Shown here: positions 49,374-60,158 of the stretch, piece by piece
How positions within the stretch are numbered: the stretch's first letter is position 1
How the letters are laid out: every line of letters starts with the position of its first letter
Assembly: GCA_009746045.1 (NCBI GenBank)
Contig: RPFO01000403.1
Span: 98,124-162,123, forward strand
Source of the DNA: Mesostigma viride
Taxonomy: Eukaryota > Streptophyta > Mesostigmatophyceae > Mesostigmatales > Mesostigmataceae
Direction: 5' to 3'
DNA length: 64,000 nt
Notes under the pieces: generated by a model
The model's database searches: none
What the model was told of the DNA's origin: nothing
Seen by the model: the letters and a program-made list of their open reading frames with translations, nothing else
Position numbers and translations under genes: made by a program

Positions 49374-50093
49374 ATGCGTGTGCCCCAATCTGCTAGCTCT
49401 TCCCAATCCTCTGCATCCAATAGTAAGAAACGAGTACCCCGTGATCTTAGTTCCATTTGGCGTCCCAGTGGTACAGGTAGTAACTACCCCTTCTATGCTG
49501 TAATCACCCCTACGTTTGCAGGCATAGTACTTATAGTTGGGTTACAGCCAGTAATTACTTAACGTCAGGGATCCCACAGTGTGAATACCCAGGTTTCCAC
49601 TCATTGGATGCAGCATATGAATACCTTATAGATAACTTGCGTGCCCCAGAAGGACTCCATAGACGTGGGCACCCGGTCACCAACCCTACTCGCCGCGCTC
49701 GATGTACCCCTGTCATTCCGTCTCCTGAACCGTGTCCCTCTCCTGCCTTGTCACAAGTCACTAGACAAGTAGGACAATCGTCCCAGCCGTTTACGACATC
49801 TAGTTAGGGAGTACAAGGGTGACGCGTGCCAGTAGTCACCCCCGCCTCTTATTGGGTGGTTAGCAGTACTGATAGAGGGAAAATAAACAGGCCATAATAA
49901 GGATGCAGGCGGTAGACCCGAGTAGTGTTGCTTAATTAAATCATGTTTTATTGTTTCTAATTTGTTTTGGCCTACTTCTTTCTTAGAGGCCTAAAATCAT
50001 CAAGTCACTGACCCCAGTGGGCTTGATTTTTATTTCGTGTCGCTATTGTACCCCCAAAATGGTACCCCAGCATGGGGGTCCCCTTTCCTCGTA

Positions 50094-50574
50094 AGGGATT
50101 ATATCCCCAAAGGAAATCGACATTCTAACACTGGAAAACGCCTACCCTGGCGAGAAAGCTCGCGAGTTAACGGCCCGGTACCGCGCGGCTGTCAAGCTCA
50201 TCCGCAAACGAGTGCACGGCTACGGCGAGTCATATCATCAGACAGCCCACGCCCATCTAGTTTACCGCGCACTGTTCTCCCACGAGGACGACGCAAGTCT
50301 CCCTCCATTTGTGGAACCCGCGGCCCCTAATAACGTCCTCGCGTCACTCGTACTCCCAAAGTCACGCCCGGCCGGCCCGCGGCCTCGGCGTACGGCCATC
50401 CGCACAATTGGCGGCGGGTACCTCCTCCGTAGTATCTGGGTCATTGAAGCCATCGCGCGCGCCGCACGCCTGGAGCCTGCCCCTACTAGTGACTTTACGG
50501 TTTTCGGCGGCGAGGAGTACGTGCACCGTACCTCAGACGGTCCCATGACGGACCCCGTAAATATCGAGGGCTAG
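50094..50574 (+). CDS. Hypothetical ORF upstream of gag
   Basis: An open frame of about 160 codons, without an in-frame ATG near its 5' end, so either a downstream exon or a decayed gene. It is rich in Ala/Arg (PGEKARELTARYRAAVKLIR, RTAIRTIGGGYLLRSIWVIE). It lies in the same frame and strand as gag but ends 90 bp before it. It may be a retroelement extra ORF or an older inserted gene; no family is recognised. Confidence 0.35.
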
Positions 50575-50664
50575 ATAACGTCTTGACCGTTCTTCCTTCT
50601 ATATAGCGGCACTAGTGAGACCCCTTGTGTTTAATTCAATAACTATTAGTAATTAAATTCTTGC

Positions 50665-53006
50665 GTGCATAAACAAATGGCCGATCATAGTCAACATCCG
50701 CCTAGGCAGGCAGGAGTAGACAATGCAGACGCTGTGAGTCAGCGTACCCGGTCCCATCAGGCCGGCCAACCCCAGGCACGGCCCCCTCAGCCTGTCCCTG
50801 CACCGGCTGCTAGTGTAGTCCCACCCGAGACCGCTCCTATTAATGACAGGACAGCAAACCAATCCCCTGCGGCTACCGAGCCCACTCTACACCTTACCCC
50901 TGATCAGCCCCAGGTAGCTATCCCTCGCACCTCTCCGGTTGGTCGCGGGCGTGGTGGTGGCAGTGCTAGCCCACAAACCCAGTTACATGTTGGGCGAATT
51001 GTCGGCCAATATCCTGTCGCATCAGTAGCCCCTCGTGCTAGCCTGCGCCCGGGATTGCGTGCTCACCCACCGTCATCTGTGCGTCTGTCCGCCCCCATCG
51101 GTGGTCGGGTAGCACGTCCCGCTATTCCTCGTACAGAGGCCATTTCTGAGCTGGCCAATGGGCCCTATTCCATGGCCCGCACTCACACTCGCGTAGCCGA
51201 CATTGAGGCTAACGCTGATTTCAGTACCATGCATCCCTCAGATCCCTTGTACGACCATCAATTCTATTATGAGACACACTCTGCTCGCCCTCGGGCCGGG
51301 CCCACTTCAAATGTTCCGAAAAGTGTGACACTTTTTGTCGTTTTTTGCACTTTTTCGACGATCGTCACTCTGCAGAGTGATTCGCCGTGCGAAATCGTGC
51401 GAAATTGTGCGAAATTTGCTGAAATCGTGTGAAATTTGCTGAAATCGTGCGAAATTGTGCGAAATTTGCTGAAATCGTGCGAAATTTCATGTGAAAAATG
51501 TCGACGGTAAAAAATTTTGATGTGCACAACGTGTGTGAATCCATGCGAAATTTTGTCAAACGTCACTCCCCAAAACGACCCTTGGTTGAAATCCATGCGA
51601 AATCGTGCGAAATCATGCAAAATTGTGCGAAATCGTGCGAAATCGTGCGAAAATGTGTGAAAATTTTGCGAAAATCACGCAAAAATCACGCGAACTCGTG
51701 CAAAATTTTATTTTTTTTTTGCGAAAATAGCGAAAAAGTGTCACACACTTGGCTTGGACGGCGGAACATTTGAAGTGGGCCCGGCCCTCGGTCACGCATG
51801 GCTACCCGAGGCGCCCGTTCTGCGCCTGGTATTCCTGCCCGTGCTCCGATTCCGTCCTACGACCCGGTCGACGACGTACCGGACTTGTGTCCCAGCGACA
51901 ATGGTGAGGAACCCGCCGACGACAACGCGGGGGATGATTCGCTCCCTCCGTGGGCTCGATATGTTGAGGTGAGTGGTCCCCGCCGTCCTGGTGGTAAAGA
52001 CCGCAAACCTCCCGCTTTGCCCACGCTTTCTGTCACTAGACTGACGCTCGATTGTACAGCCCAACAGATTCTTGATTGGAAACACTCATTGTATCAGGAA
52101 TTTTCTCTGTGGGAGGAATACCACGATTGGCGTCTGTCTGACTCTGTTAAGATAGGCCTCATTCGCACCCGTGCTCTTGATCGTGCTGTCGCCTCTCTCC
52201 TGGGATGTGAAGAAGTAGCCTCCCATACGTACCCTGGTTCGGTTGCTGAGCTGATGGCGCGCATAGAGCGTCGTTGTATTCCCCCTGACGCCGACCGCCG
52301 CGAGCGGTTGGAATTCGGTCGCCTCCGTCAAGGCCAGCGCCATGTTTCGGCATATATGACCGACTTTGACCTGCGCCTGGCTCGCCTTAAGGACGTCTCA
52401 GGTGCCGAGGCCCGTGCCCGCTTTCTTGAAGGTTTGCATCCAGCACTCCTCGCTGAGGTCTTCCGCCACTTTTCAGAAAGCCGATGGCAGGACCTGCAGC
52501 TGCGGCAGATTCGCCCCTATCTCCTTCGAGTCGCGGACCTCATCATGCCACAACAACGCACGGCCCGCGCGAGCGTGAATCAGTTAGGCGCAATTAATGA
52601 CCCCGACCAGGACGAGTTTGTAGATGAGCTTCAGATCCCCTTGCGTGTGGCCGAGTTGGCTGTGATGGATGCATCGCGCATCCGCTGCTATCACTGTCAG
52701 GAAATCGGGCATATCAAGCGTGCTTGCCCTCGTTTCCTTGCCGGCGCCCCGGCTACCGCTCCTACAATGCCGCAGCGCTCTCCGGCTCCGACCGGCCGCC
52801 CCGTTCCTTTTCAGCGCCCGACCAATACCCTACCTACGGCTGGTCCGACTCAGCGCGCGCCGCGCCCGCTGAATGAGGTGGATGCTCAACCGCAGAACCC
52901 CGCTGGCAGCCTACCCGCCGACGAGCCGCCTTCCGGTCTACTCGGTGGTAAGGCGGTGTTCGACTCTTTCTCCCGTGACCCGCCTTTGGGGGAGGGGGAA
53001 GAGTAG
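50665..53006 (+). pseudogene. Retrotransposon gag, interrupted by a MITE
   Basis: Structural polyprotein of the retroelement. The start ATG is at 50665. The first 210 codons (Pro/Gln/Arg rich) run to 51294; after a 497-bp insertion including the target duplication, the same frame resumes at 51792 for 404 codons. The second part has the capsid-like helical region (LDWKHSLYQEFSLWEEYHDW ... ELMARIERRCIPPDADRRER ... ARFLEGLHPALLAEVF) and a CCHC zinc knuckle CYHCQEIGHIKRACP at about 52687-52731. Without the insertion it would be about 614 residues. Confidence 0.8.
51297..51783. mobile_element. 487-bp MITE (MULE-like) inserted in gag
   Basis: Perfect 22-bp terminal inverted repeats start CGGGCCCACTTCAAATGTTC at each end. 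The flanking 10 bp are GCCCTCGGGC on the left and GCCCTCGGTC on the right, a 9/10 target duplication in the 8-11 bp range known for Mutator-like elements. The interior is a GCGAAATCGTGCGAAATT-type degenerate repeat, with a second inverted pair (GTGTGACAC/GTGTCACAC). No transposase. Removing it restores gag's frame. Confidence 0.85.
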
Positions 53007-53026
53007 ACCGCCAAGACGGGGGCACC

Positions 53027-54717
53027 TTGCGGTCAGACCCCGCCCCAGTATTTTTGCCAGTATATACCACGCGACTGGGCGAAGCGACCCCACCCTCACC
53101 TCCTCGCGTGCGCCCCTTGCTTCTTTTTACAGCAGGACTCCCAGTGCCTGCGACCGTCACCGACCCAACCCTCGCCACCACCGAGGTTATGACGGTAAAG
53201 CTATTAGTAGATAACGGTGCTGCCTGCACCTTCGTGAGTGATGCCCTTGTACAGCGCCTAGGATTAACTCCAGTCCCACATGATGTTCCTGTTGCCATCC
53301 ACTATGCGGATGGGCGAACGAGTGTCTCCACAGGAACTGTGAAGCTGCGACCTGTTGTGAACGGGACCCCAATTGATGTCCTTGCCACTGTCGGCCCGAT
53401 TACAGCAGCCGATATATTGCTAGGATTAGACTGGCTGCAAGACAACAAGGTACAGATTAACCATGACACCATGATTGTCTGGTTCCCCGACGGCACCCAC
53501 TGGCTCCCCGACAGGTACTATGATGTTACCCAGGCCACTGTGGTGGACGTTACGCAAGCTGTTAATCCTTGTCATATTCGCTCCCTGGACGAAGTCCTCA
53601 TGACCCGTGAGGAACTTCGTGAGCTGGTCAAACAGGAAGGAGAGCTTCAGTGTTTTGTATTGCAGCTTATGGCTGACTCGGCATGCATCGATCCCCTCGT
53701 CGCTGCTCTGAACGAGATGGGCATAGGATTCACAACAGAGGAACAGGCCCGCTTTGATAAGATCATCGATTCCTCCAAGACGTTTGAGGAGCGAACACCT
53801 GCTTATCCCCGGCCCGCGCTGTGCTCCATCGCATTCATCTCAAACCAGGTGCGGCACCCACACACTCACCAATGTATAGAATGGGCCCAAGCGAGCTCAA
53901 GGAGCTCAAGCAAATCCTCATTTCCCTGCTAGACTCTGGTCTTATAGAACCCAGTAATAGTCCCTTCTCCGCAGGTGTCCTTCTGGTCCCCAAGCCCAAC
54001 GGCAAGTGGCGACTAGTTACGGACTACCGAAAGCTGAATGATATTACCATCAAGTCAAAATACCCCCTTCCTAGGATAGATGACATTTTCAACAAAGTCC
54101 AAGGTGCAACGTGCTTTACTGTCCTAGATTGTGCAGATGGCTTTTGGCAGTTGCGTATCGCTCCCGAAGATTGCGCAAAAACGGCCTTCGCCACCCCATT
54201 CGGCCACTATCAATTCAGAGTAGCAGCCATGGGTCTCTGTAATTCTCCTGCCAGCTTTCAGATGTTGATGAATGAAGTTCTACGTCCTGTCATGGGCACG
54301 TCTCTACTGCCCCAAGTGCCTCAGGACCTCAAAGACCCAGATCCAGCTGCTGCTCCTGTCCCCATTGCACCTCACAAACGACAATGCGCTGTACCATATA
54401 TGGACGACATCCTCATTTATTCTCGAACCTTTGATGATCATTGTGAGGATGTACAAGCTGTTCTCGACATTATGGAAGCCATCCATTTGTGGGCCCGCCG
54501 AGCCAAGGTTCGTGCTGGCCGAAGTGTACCATTTCTCGGCCACATCCTGTCCGATAAGGGTGTCGCCACAGATCCCGAGAAAATCGCATCTGTACAAGAA
54601 TGGCCTGTCCCAACGGACGTCAAGAGCATTCGTACAAAATTTTTGCAGAGTGACCCCGTTTTCCTGGGGAATGGCCAGGCAGACATTAATAATAATATGA
54701 ATTACCCTAATTCCTAG
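53027..54717 (+). pseudogene. Retrotransposon pol (protease, reverse transcriptase), frameshifted and truncated
   Basis: Frame differs from gag, with overlapping open text, so expression by frameshifting is plausible. The protease core is LLVDNGAACTFVSD (Asp-Asn-Gly in place of the usual Asp-Thr/Ser-Gly) with DILLGLDWLQ. Near 53815-53825 the reading frame shifts by one base into the RT: WRLVTDYRKLNDITIKSKYP, FTVLDCADGFWQLRI and YMDDILIYSRTFDDH (catalytic YMDD). An insert of about 30 residues lies before YMDD. The text ends at VKSIRTKFLQ, where RNase H should follow. Confidence 0.85.
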
Positions 54718-54803
54718 AACTCATTGTCATGGAGAACATCATGCCTTTATTAATTCAATTGCCATGGTAGGTCATTATCATGGCTATCAAGTAGCCACTT
54801 ATG
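54718..54803 (-). terminator. 3' flank and AATAAA signal of the 54804-55409 gene
   Basis: On the minus strand AATAAA lies about 55 bases past the stop codon (complement at 54745-54751). It marks the left border of the gene cluster against the dead retroelement. Confidence 0.55.
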
Positions 54804-55409
54804 TCACCAGCCAGCAAACATTGCATTAAAATCCAGGGGGGTGCTGGGGTCAAACAACATCCCCTGCATCGTCCCCTGGCCAATTATGGGAGGAGGGAAA
54901 ACGGCCTCCATCACCCCGTGCAGGCGCAAGTGCATCGACCACAACTCCAGCATTTCCTCTCGCGTCACGGGAACGTGCCCCCCTGCTGGCAGGTTACGAG
55001 TAGACGAAAATGTGGCAGCCATCGCCTTGACCGCATCGTCGCAGCCTGTGTTCAGACTGGTCACCTGGACGAGCTCCTGTTCGCCGCTGTCCCACGTGAT
55101 GTGAAACAGCAGGATGCGTCCTCCATCCTCTGTCACGGGGCCGAGGCACGCGTCGTGGATCGCGTGAACGGGGGATTCATTGTCGACATCGCTCAGGCGC
55201 TGTTCGAATTCGCCATGCTCGCGACAGACGCGCCTCAGCGACGTCCTGGCATCACGCAGTCGATTCGCGAGCTGGCTGCACGCGACGTGCAAGCTTTCAA
55301 CCATCGCCATCGCCTCGGCCCCTGCGTTAGTAGGCCTGGGATTCATGGCGTCGTTGTCGGATATTGCGTGAGTTTTGTCGACGAAAATGGAAAGGGGAGA
55401 CGATGGCAA
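54804..55409 (-). CDS. Hypothetical protein, cluster gene 1
   Basis: 201 residues if the ATG at 55409 is used. A TATA-like word lies only about 25 bases upstream (complement 55431-55438), so the true start may be the ATG at 55346 (MNPRPTNAGAEAM), giving about 180 residues. A helical Arg/Glu-rich part (LANRLRDARTSLRRVCREHG) is followed by a mixed domain (GGRILLFHITWDSGEQELVQ, VTREEMLELWSMHLRLHGVM). No family is recognised and no membrane segment or signal peptide is seen. First of four minus-strand cluster genes; it lacks the TTCTTCCC motif of its neighbours. Confidence 0.55.
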   Translation of the reverse strand: MPSSPLSIFVDKTHAISDNDAMNPRPTNAGAEAMAMVESLHVACSQLANRLRDARTSLRRVCREHGEFEQRLSDVDNESPVHAIHDACLGPVTEDGGRILLFHITWDSGEQELVQVTSLNTGCDDAVKAMAATFSSTRNLPAGGHVPVTREEMLELWSMHLRLHGVMEAVFPPPIIGQGTMQGMLFDPSTPLDFNAMFAGW

Positions 55410-55969
55410 TGCGTGGGAAGACGTCGACGCAATATAAACGCGTTCCAGACGCTGGCGTTACGTCCTAACCGTCTCCTGTCCGCTGGCATGGACGTAATGA
55501 CCTGGAAATGCATCGGTTGACAGACAGCAATGCCGAACTCTGCTCGCTTTTTCGATGTCGAAATTTAGTATCTACGCGTTTGGGGCGATGCCCCGGATCG
55601 CATGCGTCAATAAATCGTTAAATATCCTTAAATATCCAATCGTGTGCCCCTTCTCCGTGCCAGGCGACCATTGCTTTCGTTATATATCCATTTGCTGCAC
55701 TGGCGAGCTTCGTGCATCTCGTCTATTGTGCCGTCGCCACATGGCACGAAATGTACTATACATGCGCCCTGGTACAGTGATATCGCCTGTCGTCGCGCAC
55801 TTTTCTTGTCTCTAGGCCTTTTTCGAGTCGAAATCGCCTAAGTCCTTGGCCTCGGCGAGCAGTCTGAGGGCCTAGGGCGCGTGCGACGCGTCGTGGGGCG
55901 TCGATACTACAGGCGTGGTACGGCGGGGCACGGGAACTAAGCGTACCACGTCGTACCGTCCGACAACGT

Positions 55970-56347
55970 GACCAGACTGCGCGGGGCGCGGGGAATTAAC
56001 GGGCGTACATGGAATCGTACTTCAGACGATACGGAATTACTTCAAAGTACGGTGTACTACGCCGTACCGCCCTGCAACGCGTCAGATCTGCGCGGGGCGC
56101 GGGGAATCAACTTGACGTACAGGGAACTTTACTTCAGACGCTACGGATCTACTTCGAAGTACTCCAAACTAGCCGACGTAAGTTTGAAGTACGGAAACCC
56201 ACGTTGTACTAGTTTGTATTACCTAACTGGCCAGTGACGTAAGTTTGAAGTACGGAAACCCACGTTGTACTAGTTTGTACTACCCAACTGACTAGTTACG
56301 TAAGTTTGAAGTACGGAAACCCACGTTGTACTAGTTTGTACTACGCC
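55970..56347. repeat. About 110-bp (2x) and 61-bp (3x) direct repeats
   Basis: TGCGCGGGGCGCGGGGAATT opens two roughly 110-bp units (55978, 56089). Three 61-bp units with ACGTAAGTTTGAAGTACGGA start at 56176, 56237 and 56298. Many GTAC palindromes occur. They lie upstream of cluster gene 1. Confidence 0.9.
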
Positions 56348-56380
56348 ACACGTGTCCCAGCCATCGCGCGAGACGTCTGC

Positions 56381-56630
56381 CACGTGTCGGTCATCGACGG
56401 TGCCACGTGTCGGTCATCGACGGTGCCACGTGTCGGTCATCGACGGTGCCACGTGTCGGTCATCGACGGTGCCACGTGTCGGTCATCGACGGTGCCACGC
56501 GTCGGTCATCGACGGTGCCACGTGTCGGTCATCGACGGTGCCACGTGTCGGTCATCGACGGTGCCACGTGTCAGTCATCGACGGTGCCACGTGTCGGTCA
56601 TCGACGGTGCCACGTGTCGGTCATCGCGTG
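56381..56630. repeat. 23-bp tandem repeat, 11 copies, each with a G-box
   Basis: Unit CACGTGTCGGTCATCGACGG plus TGC, period exactly 23, starting at 56381, 56404 and so on to 56611. All but one (CACGCGTC at about 56496) contain CACGTG, the G-box bound by plant bZIP/bHLH factors. It lies between cluster genes 1 and 2. Confidence 0.97.
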
Positions 56631-56639
56631 ACGGCGCGG

Positions 56640-56857
56640 GTCATCGCCGGGTCCGAGGACGTCTATAGGACTTAGCCGATTTCGGTCGCGAGGCCGCGGG
56701 TCCTACCTAGTGCATGATGGGCGCGCGTGGGATGACTCGTTGAGCAAGACAAGAGGGTTCCTTTATTCATAATTAAATAGTGCATTACATGACGAGGCTC
56801 TCGTTTCGAGCCTCCAATAGGAGGAGCTTGGTAGGGCTGTCCACCCCTAAGTTCCCA
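56640..56857 (-). terminator. 3' flank of cluster gene 2, AATAAA signal
   Basis: A TTTATT complement at about 56761 gives AATAAA on the minus strand, about 95 bases past the stop. The wider flank (GGACTTAGCCGATTTCGGTC, TGCATGATG) is echoed after cluster genes 3 and 4. Confidence 0.5.
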
Positions 56858-57573
56858 CTAAAAATCCGACAGGTCGTCATCGTCCTCGGACTCGTCCAGG
56901 GTACCGTCAGAATCGCGGTTCCAGCCTGGATTCCAGTCGTCGTCCTCGTCGAACGGGTCAAAGTGCTCGTCGAACATGAGATCGATAACGTCCCCCTCGG
57001 AGCGTTCGCGGATGAGCTTGCACTTCTTGTCACAGGCCGCGGAGGGGTGGCCGAAGTCCCTGAGGACCTGCTCGCCGGCCTCTTCGGCGATCTGGTAATC
57101 GCAGACGCGCGCGTAGTCCATGCGCCACTCGAAGAACCCGTCGTGTTCGCGGCAGCGCTTGCAGAGGATGTCGCATTCCTCGCCCCCGTGGAAATGCCGC
57201 TTCATCCTCATGAGCGCAACGCGCGTCGTCCTGCGCCCGCACCGTCGGCAATGAGCGTGGGGCTTCTTGAACAGCTTGCGAGGCCGGATCGGGTCGCGAC
57301 GGGCCGCGGCGGCCTGCTTGTGAGTCAGGTAAGAATCGTCTCCCTCGCGCGGCTTTCGGGGCGCCCCGGGCGCCTGGGGAACCGTGTCGGCCTGCGGGGG
57401 GCGCGGACAGCACGCGAGGGAAGAATGCACGATCGAGGTCAGCGAGAGAAACAGGACAAGCGGACACGCGAACAGACTCGGGGAAGAATGGCGGACAGAG
57501 AGAGAGTCCTCGCGCCCTCAATTCTTACCTGGACGACCGCGCCGGACACCGGGGAGGAATTGGGAGTGGCCAT
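56858..57573 (-). CDS. Zinc-binding hypothetical protein, cluster gene 2
   Basis: Two exons: 57573-57529 (15 codons, MATPNSSPVSGAVVQ) and 57391-56858, joined by a 137-bp GT-AG intron; 192 residues. The second exon has paired metal-ligand motifs: HCRRCGRR, then HFHGGEECDILCKRCREHDG, then VCDYQ and CDKKC, which could build one or two zinc sites. The C-terminus is highly acidic (DEHFDPFDEDDDWNPGW, DESEDDDDLSDF). A nuclear or nucleic-acid-linked role is possible but not shown. The intron carries two TTCTTCCC words. The upstream region has a CATAAA-type TATA element and a GTGATTGGCAC CCAAT box. Confidence 0.65.
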
Positions 57574-57790
57574 TTGGGGGAAGATTTCGGGAGATGGGGA
57601 GAGGGCTTTCGAGGCCGTGTCTCGAGTGAGAGCTCGTTGCGTGGGATGCCCGGACAGAGTGGGTGTCCCGTTTATGTAGTGGCGACGGGCTCCCACGGAC
57701 GGCCAGGATGATCCTCCGATCCACGGTGTGCCAATCACTCTGCCTGCGCCGCGCCGACCGATCCGATCGGACGCCTGCTCGTATCCTATT
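57574..57790 (-). promoter_or_regulatory. Promoter of cluster gene 2
   Basis: On the plus strand, GGATGCCCGGACAG (57644-57657), GTTTATGTAG (TATA-like on the minus strand, about 57670) and GTGCCAATCAC (57727-57737, CCAAT box) precede the start codon. The first and third words recur exactly in the promoter of cluster gene 3 (60235-60248 and about 60353). Confidence 0.6.
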
Positions 57791-58660
57791 GGTGGATACT
57801 CCAAGCGCCGCGCCAGAGACGGGTGTACCCTCTGTTCCACCCTCCCTTTTTGCCCTCTTCACCCCCTTTTTTGACCCCCGAAAACCCCCTTCCCGACCCC
57901 CGAGAAAGCCCTGTTCCGGTGTTCCGGCCCACCCCCCCTGGGCCGGTATCATTTGAAAAAAAAAATTTTCTGGGACCGAAATCCTTCGTTTTGGACTTAG
58001 CCGTTTTCGGCCTCTCCTCTTCCCCTTTCTCTCTCCCTCTCCTTTCTCTCTCCCTCTCCTTTCTCTCTCCTCTCCCTCTCTCTTCTCCCCTCTCTTCCCG
58101 TCCCTATATATCCAGGGGTATAGGGTTCTATTTATTTATTTTTCCTATAAAATCAGTTTTAGAAAAGATACCGGCACGCCATCCCGGAAATAGGATATAT
58201 AAGACGGTGTCCTATTCACGCCCCACGGTTAAATAGGACGAATAGCCGCCTATATATACCGTTCCTATTCCCGGAGGGGGCGTGCTGGTATCATTTATAA
58301 AACTGATTTTATAGGAAAAATAAATAAATAGAACCCTATACCCTGGATATGTAAAGACGGGAAGGGAGAGGAGAGAGAGGGAGAGGGAAGAGAGAGGGAA
58401 GAGAGAGAGAGGAGGCCGAAATCGGCTAAGTCCAAAACGAAGGATTTTGGCCCCAGAAAATTTTTTTTTTCAGATGATACCGGCCCAGGGGGGTGGGCCG
58501 GAACACCGGAACAGGCCTTTTTCGGGGGTCGGGAAGGGGGTTTTCGGGGGTCAAAAAAGGGGGTGAAGAGGGCAAAAAGGGAGGGTGGAACGGAGGGATG
58601 CACCCGTTTCGGGCCGAATCGGCGCGGCGCTCCGAGTATCCTCCAATCGGATCGCTCCGT
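57780..58660. repeat. Large imperfect inverted repeat (arms about 420 bp)
   Basis: 57780-58200 and 58240-58660 are complementary with a few per cent mismatches, turning near 58225. Each arm holds the CCAATCGG/TATCCTATTGG-type box, a CCTTTTTGCCCTCTTCACCC stretch, CCGGTATCAT, an A/T run, a CT-rich tract and an ATATATA word. It could be a foldback element or an inverted promoter duplication. Confidence 0.88.
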
Positions 58661-58991
58661 TCGGCGGGAGATCCACGGGCGGATGTGAACCGCACCTCTC
58701 TTCTGGCGCCGTACTCCTAGTATCCACCAATGAAAGGCGCGCGTACTACCGAGTGACCGGGACGGACCTAGACGGTGACGGATGTAAGCATAAGGCACGT
58801 GGCGTCAACGCGCACGGACGCGCCCGGATAGCGGGCTTGGGACTTGGCCGAATTCGCGGGTCCGCGGTCCTAGCTATGCGCATCTAGCTACCGTGGGAAC
58901 ATGATGGACTCATTGAATAGGGTTCATACATCTTTTATTCATAAATAGGCGGGTTAAAGCACGTATCTCCTATCTACCCTGGCTATCTACC
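58661..58991 (-). terminator. Spacer and 3' flank of cluster gene 3, AATAAA signal
   Basis: 58720-58735 repeats the GTATCCACCAATG box seen at 60427. A TTTTATTCAT complement at about 58931 gives AATAAA on the minus strand, 60 bases past the stop. No other gene is seen. Confidence 0.5.
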
Positions 58992-60158
58992 TCACGCGGC
59001 GCGCGCGTCGGCGAGGACGCGGGCCGGGGACACGCCGTCCTCGTGGTATACGGCGGGCACGCCGCGGCTGGGCGGGATGGAGCTGATGCACACGGCGCGC
59101 ACCCAGGTGGACCCGTCCGTCCTCCGCTCGTACTCCAGGAACACGTTGGCATTTGGCCGCTTGGAAAGGCCGGCCCGACGCGCCTCGTGCGAGGACAGGA
59201 TCGCAGCGAGCGGAGTGCGAGCGAAGTCCCTCAGTGGGACGAGTCCGATCGTGCGCCCCGGCCGGCCGGCGTGGCGAAAGGTGCGGTACACAGTGCCGTC
59301 CGGCGCGGTCGCCGGCTCGCTCAGCCAGTAGTCGGCCCCGACGCCGACTTCGTATGACGGGATCACTTCCACGAACTTCCCCGCGGAGTCGACCCAGCGC
59401 GTGCGGCCCTTGGCGTCGTCCTGTCTGCGCACGGTCGGGTCGCGCGCCACGTGCGCGAACACGGACGAGGCCAGGTGTCGCTTGGTCAGGGGGCCGAATG
59501 CGGGCCAGTCCTTGACGCGGTCGGAAAAGTTGGGAAACTCGCTGCCGTCCGTCGTCATCTCGGCGGCGGGCCGCTTCTTGGTCGCGGGACGAGGGGCGGG
59601 CGCGGGACGAGGCGCGGGCGCGGGCGCCGGCGTGGGCGGGAGGACGGTGTCGGAGCCCTGCGCCCACGTGCCCGTTTCGTGGGACGGCGAGGCGGGGAAG
59701 CCGTAGGCGTCCGCGAACGAGCTGACCGGCGCGCTGTGCTTGAGCGGGCCGACCACTTGGCTGGAGGCGTCGGTGATGTCCGCCAGCAGGAGGTACGTCC
59801 ACGGCCCCACTCGCGCGCCTTCGGGGGCGGGGGAGGCGCGGCGACGACGCGGTGTCCGCGGGGCTGTCCGGGGTCGATTCGCCGCCGGACGCCGCCCCGG
59901 CGCAGTCCGGGTCGATCTCGTCGAGCGTCGGGAAGCTTCCCCATCCCAGCCCTCCATGATGTCCACGTCCTGCATGGTGCGGATGCGAGCATAAGATGCG
60001 CGAGTGTGTTAGAGGGAAGAATTCGAGGGGCCAGACATGCGCGAGGATGGCTAGATGGGGGAAGAATGCATATGGCTCACCTTTTCGGGGAACAGGCGCA
60101 GGATGTCGAAGGACAGTTCGGAGAGGCAGCGCAGGTCGGGCGTCTGTGCGGAATCCAT
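58992..60158 (-). CDS. Cluster gene 3, protein with 'FGP-T' / 'GRTIGLVPLRDF' module
   Basis: Exon 1 is 60158-60081 (26 codons, MDSAQTPDLRCLSELSFDIL...). A GT-AG intron of 111 bp follows with two TTCTTCCC words; exon 2 is 59969-58992. About 351 residues. After a Pro/Ala/Arg-rich linker comes a folded module: DRVKDWPAFGPLTKRHLASS, GKFVEVIPSYEVGVGADYWL, GRTIGLVPLRDFARTPLAAI, then FLEYERRTDGSTWVRAVCI and the end GVSPARVLADARAA. The same module is present, broken, in cluster gene 4. Between about 59940 and 59830 another frame (LDEIDPDCAGAASGGESTPD) looks more protein-like, so two offsetting indels may have altered the linker. Function unknown. Confidence 0.65.

Larger units (their letters stand above)
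49374..54717 (+). mobile_element. Truncated Metaviridae (Ty3-like) LTR retrotransposon
   Basis: A gag gene with zinc knuckle, then an overlapping pol with aspartic protease and reverse transcriptase of Metaviridae type. RNase H, integrase and a 3' LTR are missing: the frame leaves family sequence near 54640 and stops at 54717. The left limit is a guess, as no LTR could be paired; it is placed at the first open stretch after the primer-binding-like word at 49365. Confidence 0.7.

Noticed and set aside
49365-49380. TGGTATCATAATGCG as a tRNA primer-binding site after a 5' LTR
   Set aside because: It resembles an initiator-Met type site, but no LTR end fits directly before it and no second LTR exists to compare.
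56306-56675. Three overlapping open frames of about 100 codons
   Set aside because: The 23-bp repeat is open in all three plus-strand frames, giving the same peptide in different phases.
56780-57679. 299-codon plus-strand open frame
   Set aside because: It is antisense to cluster gene 2, which has the zinc-ligand pattern, splice sites, TATA element and AATAAA signal on the minus strand.
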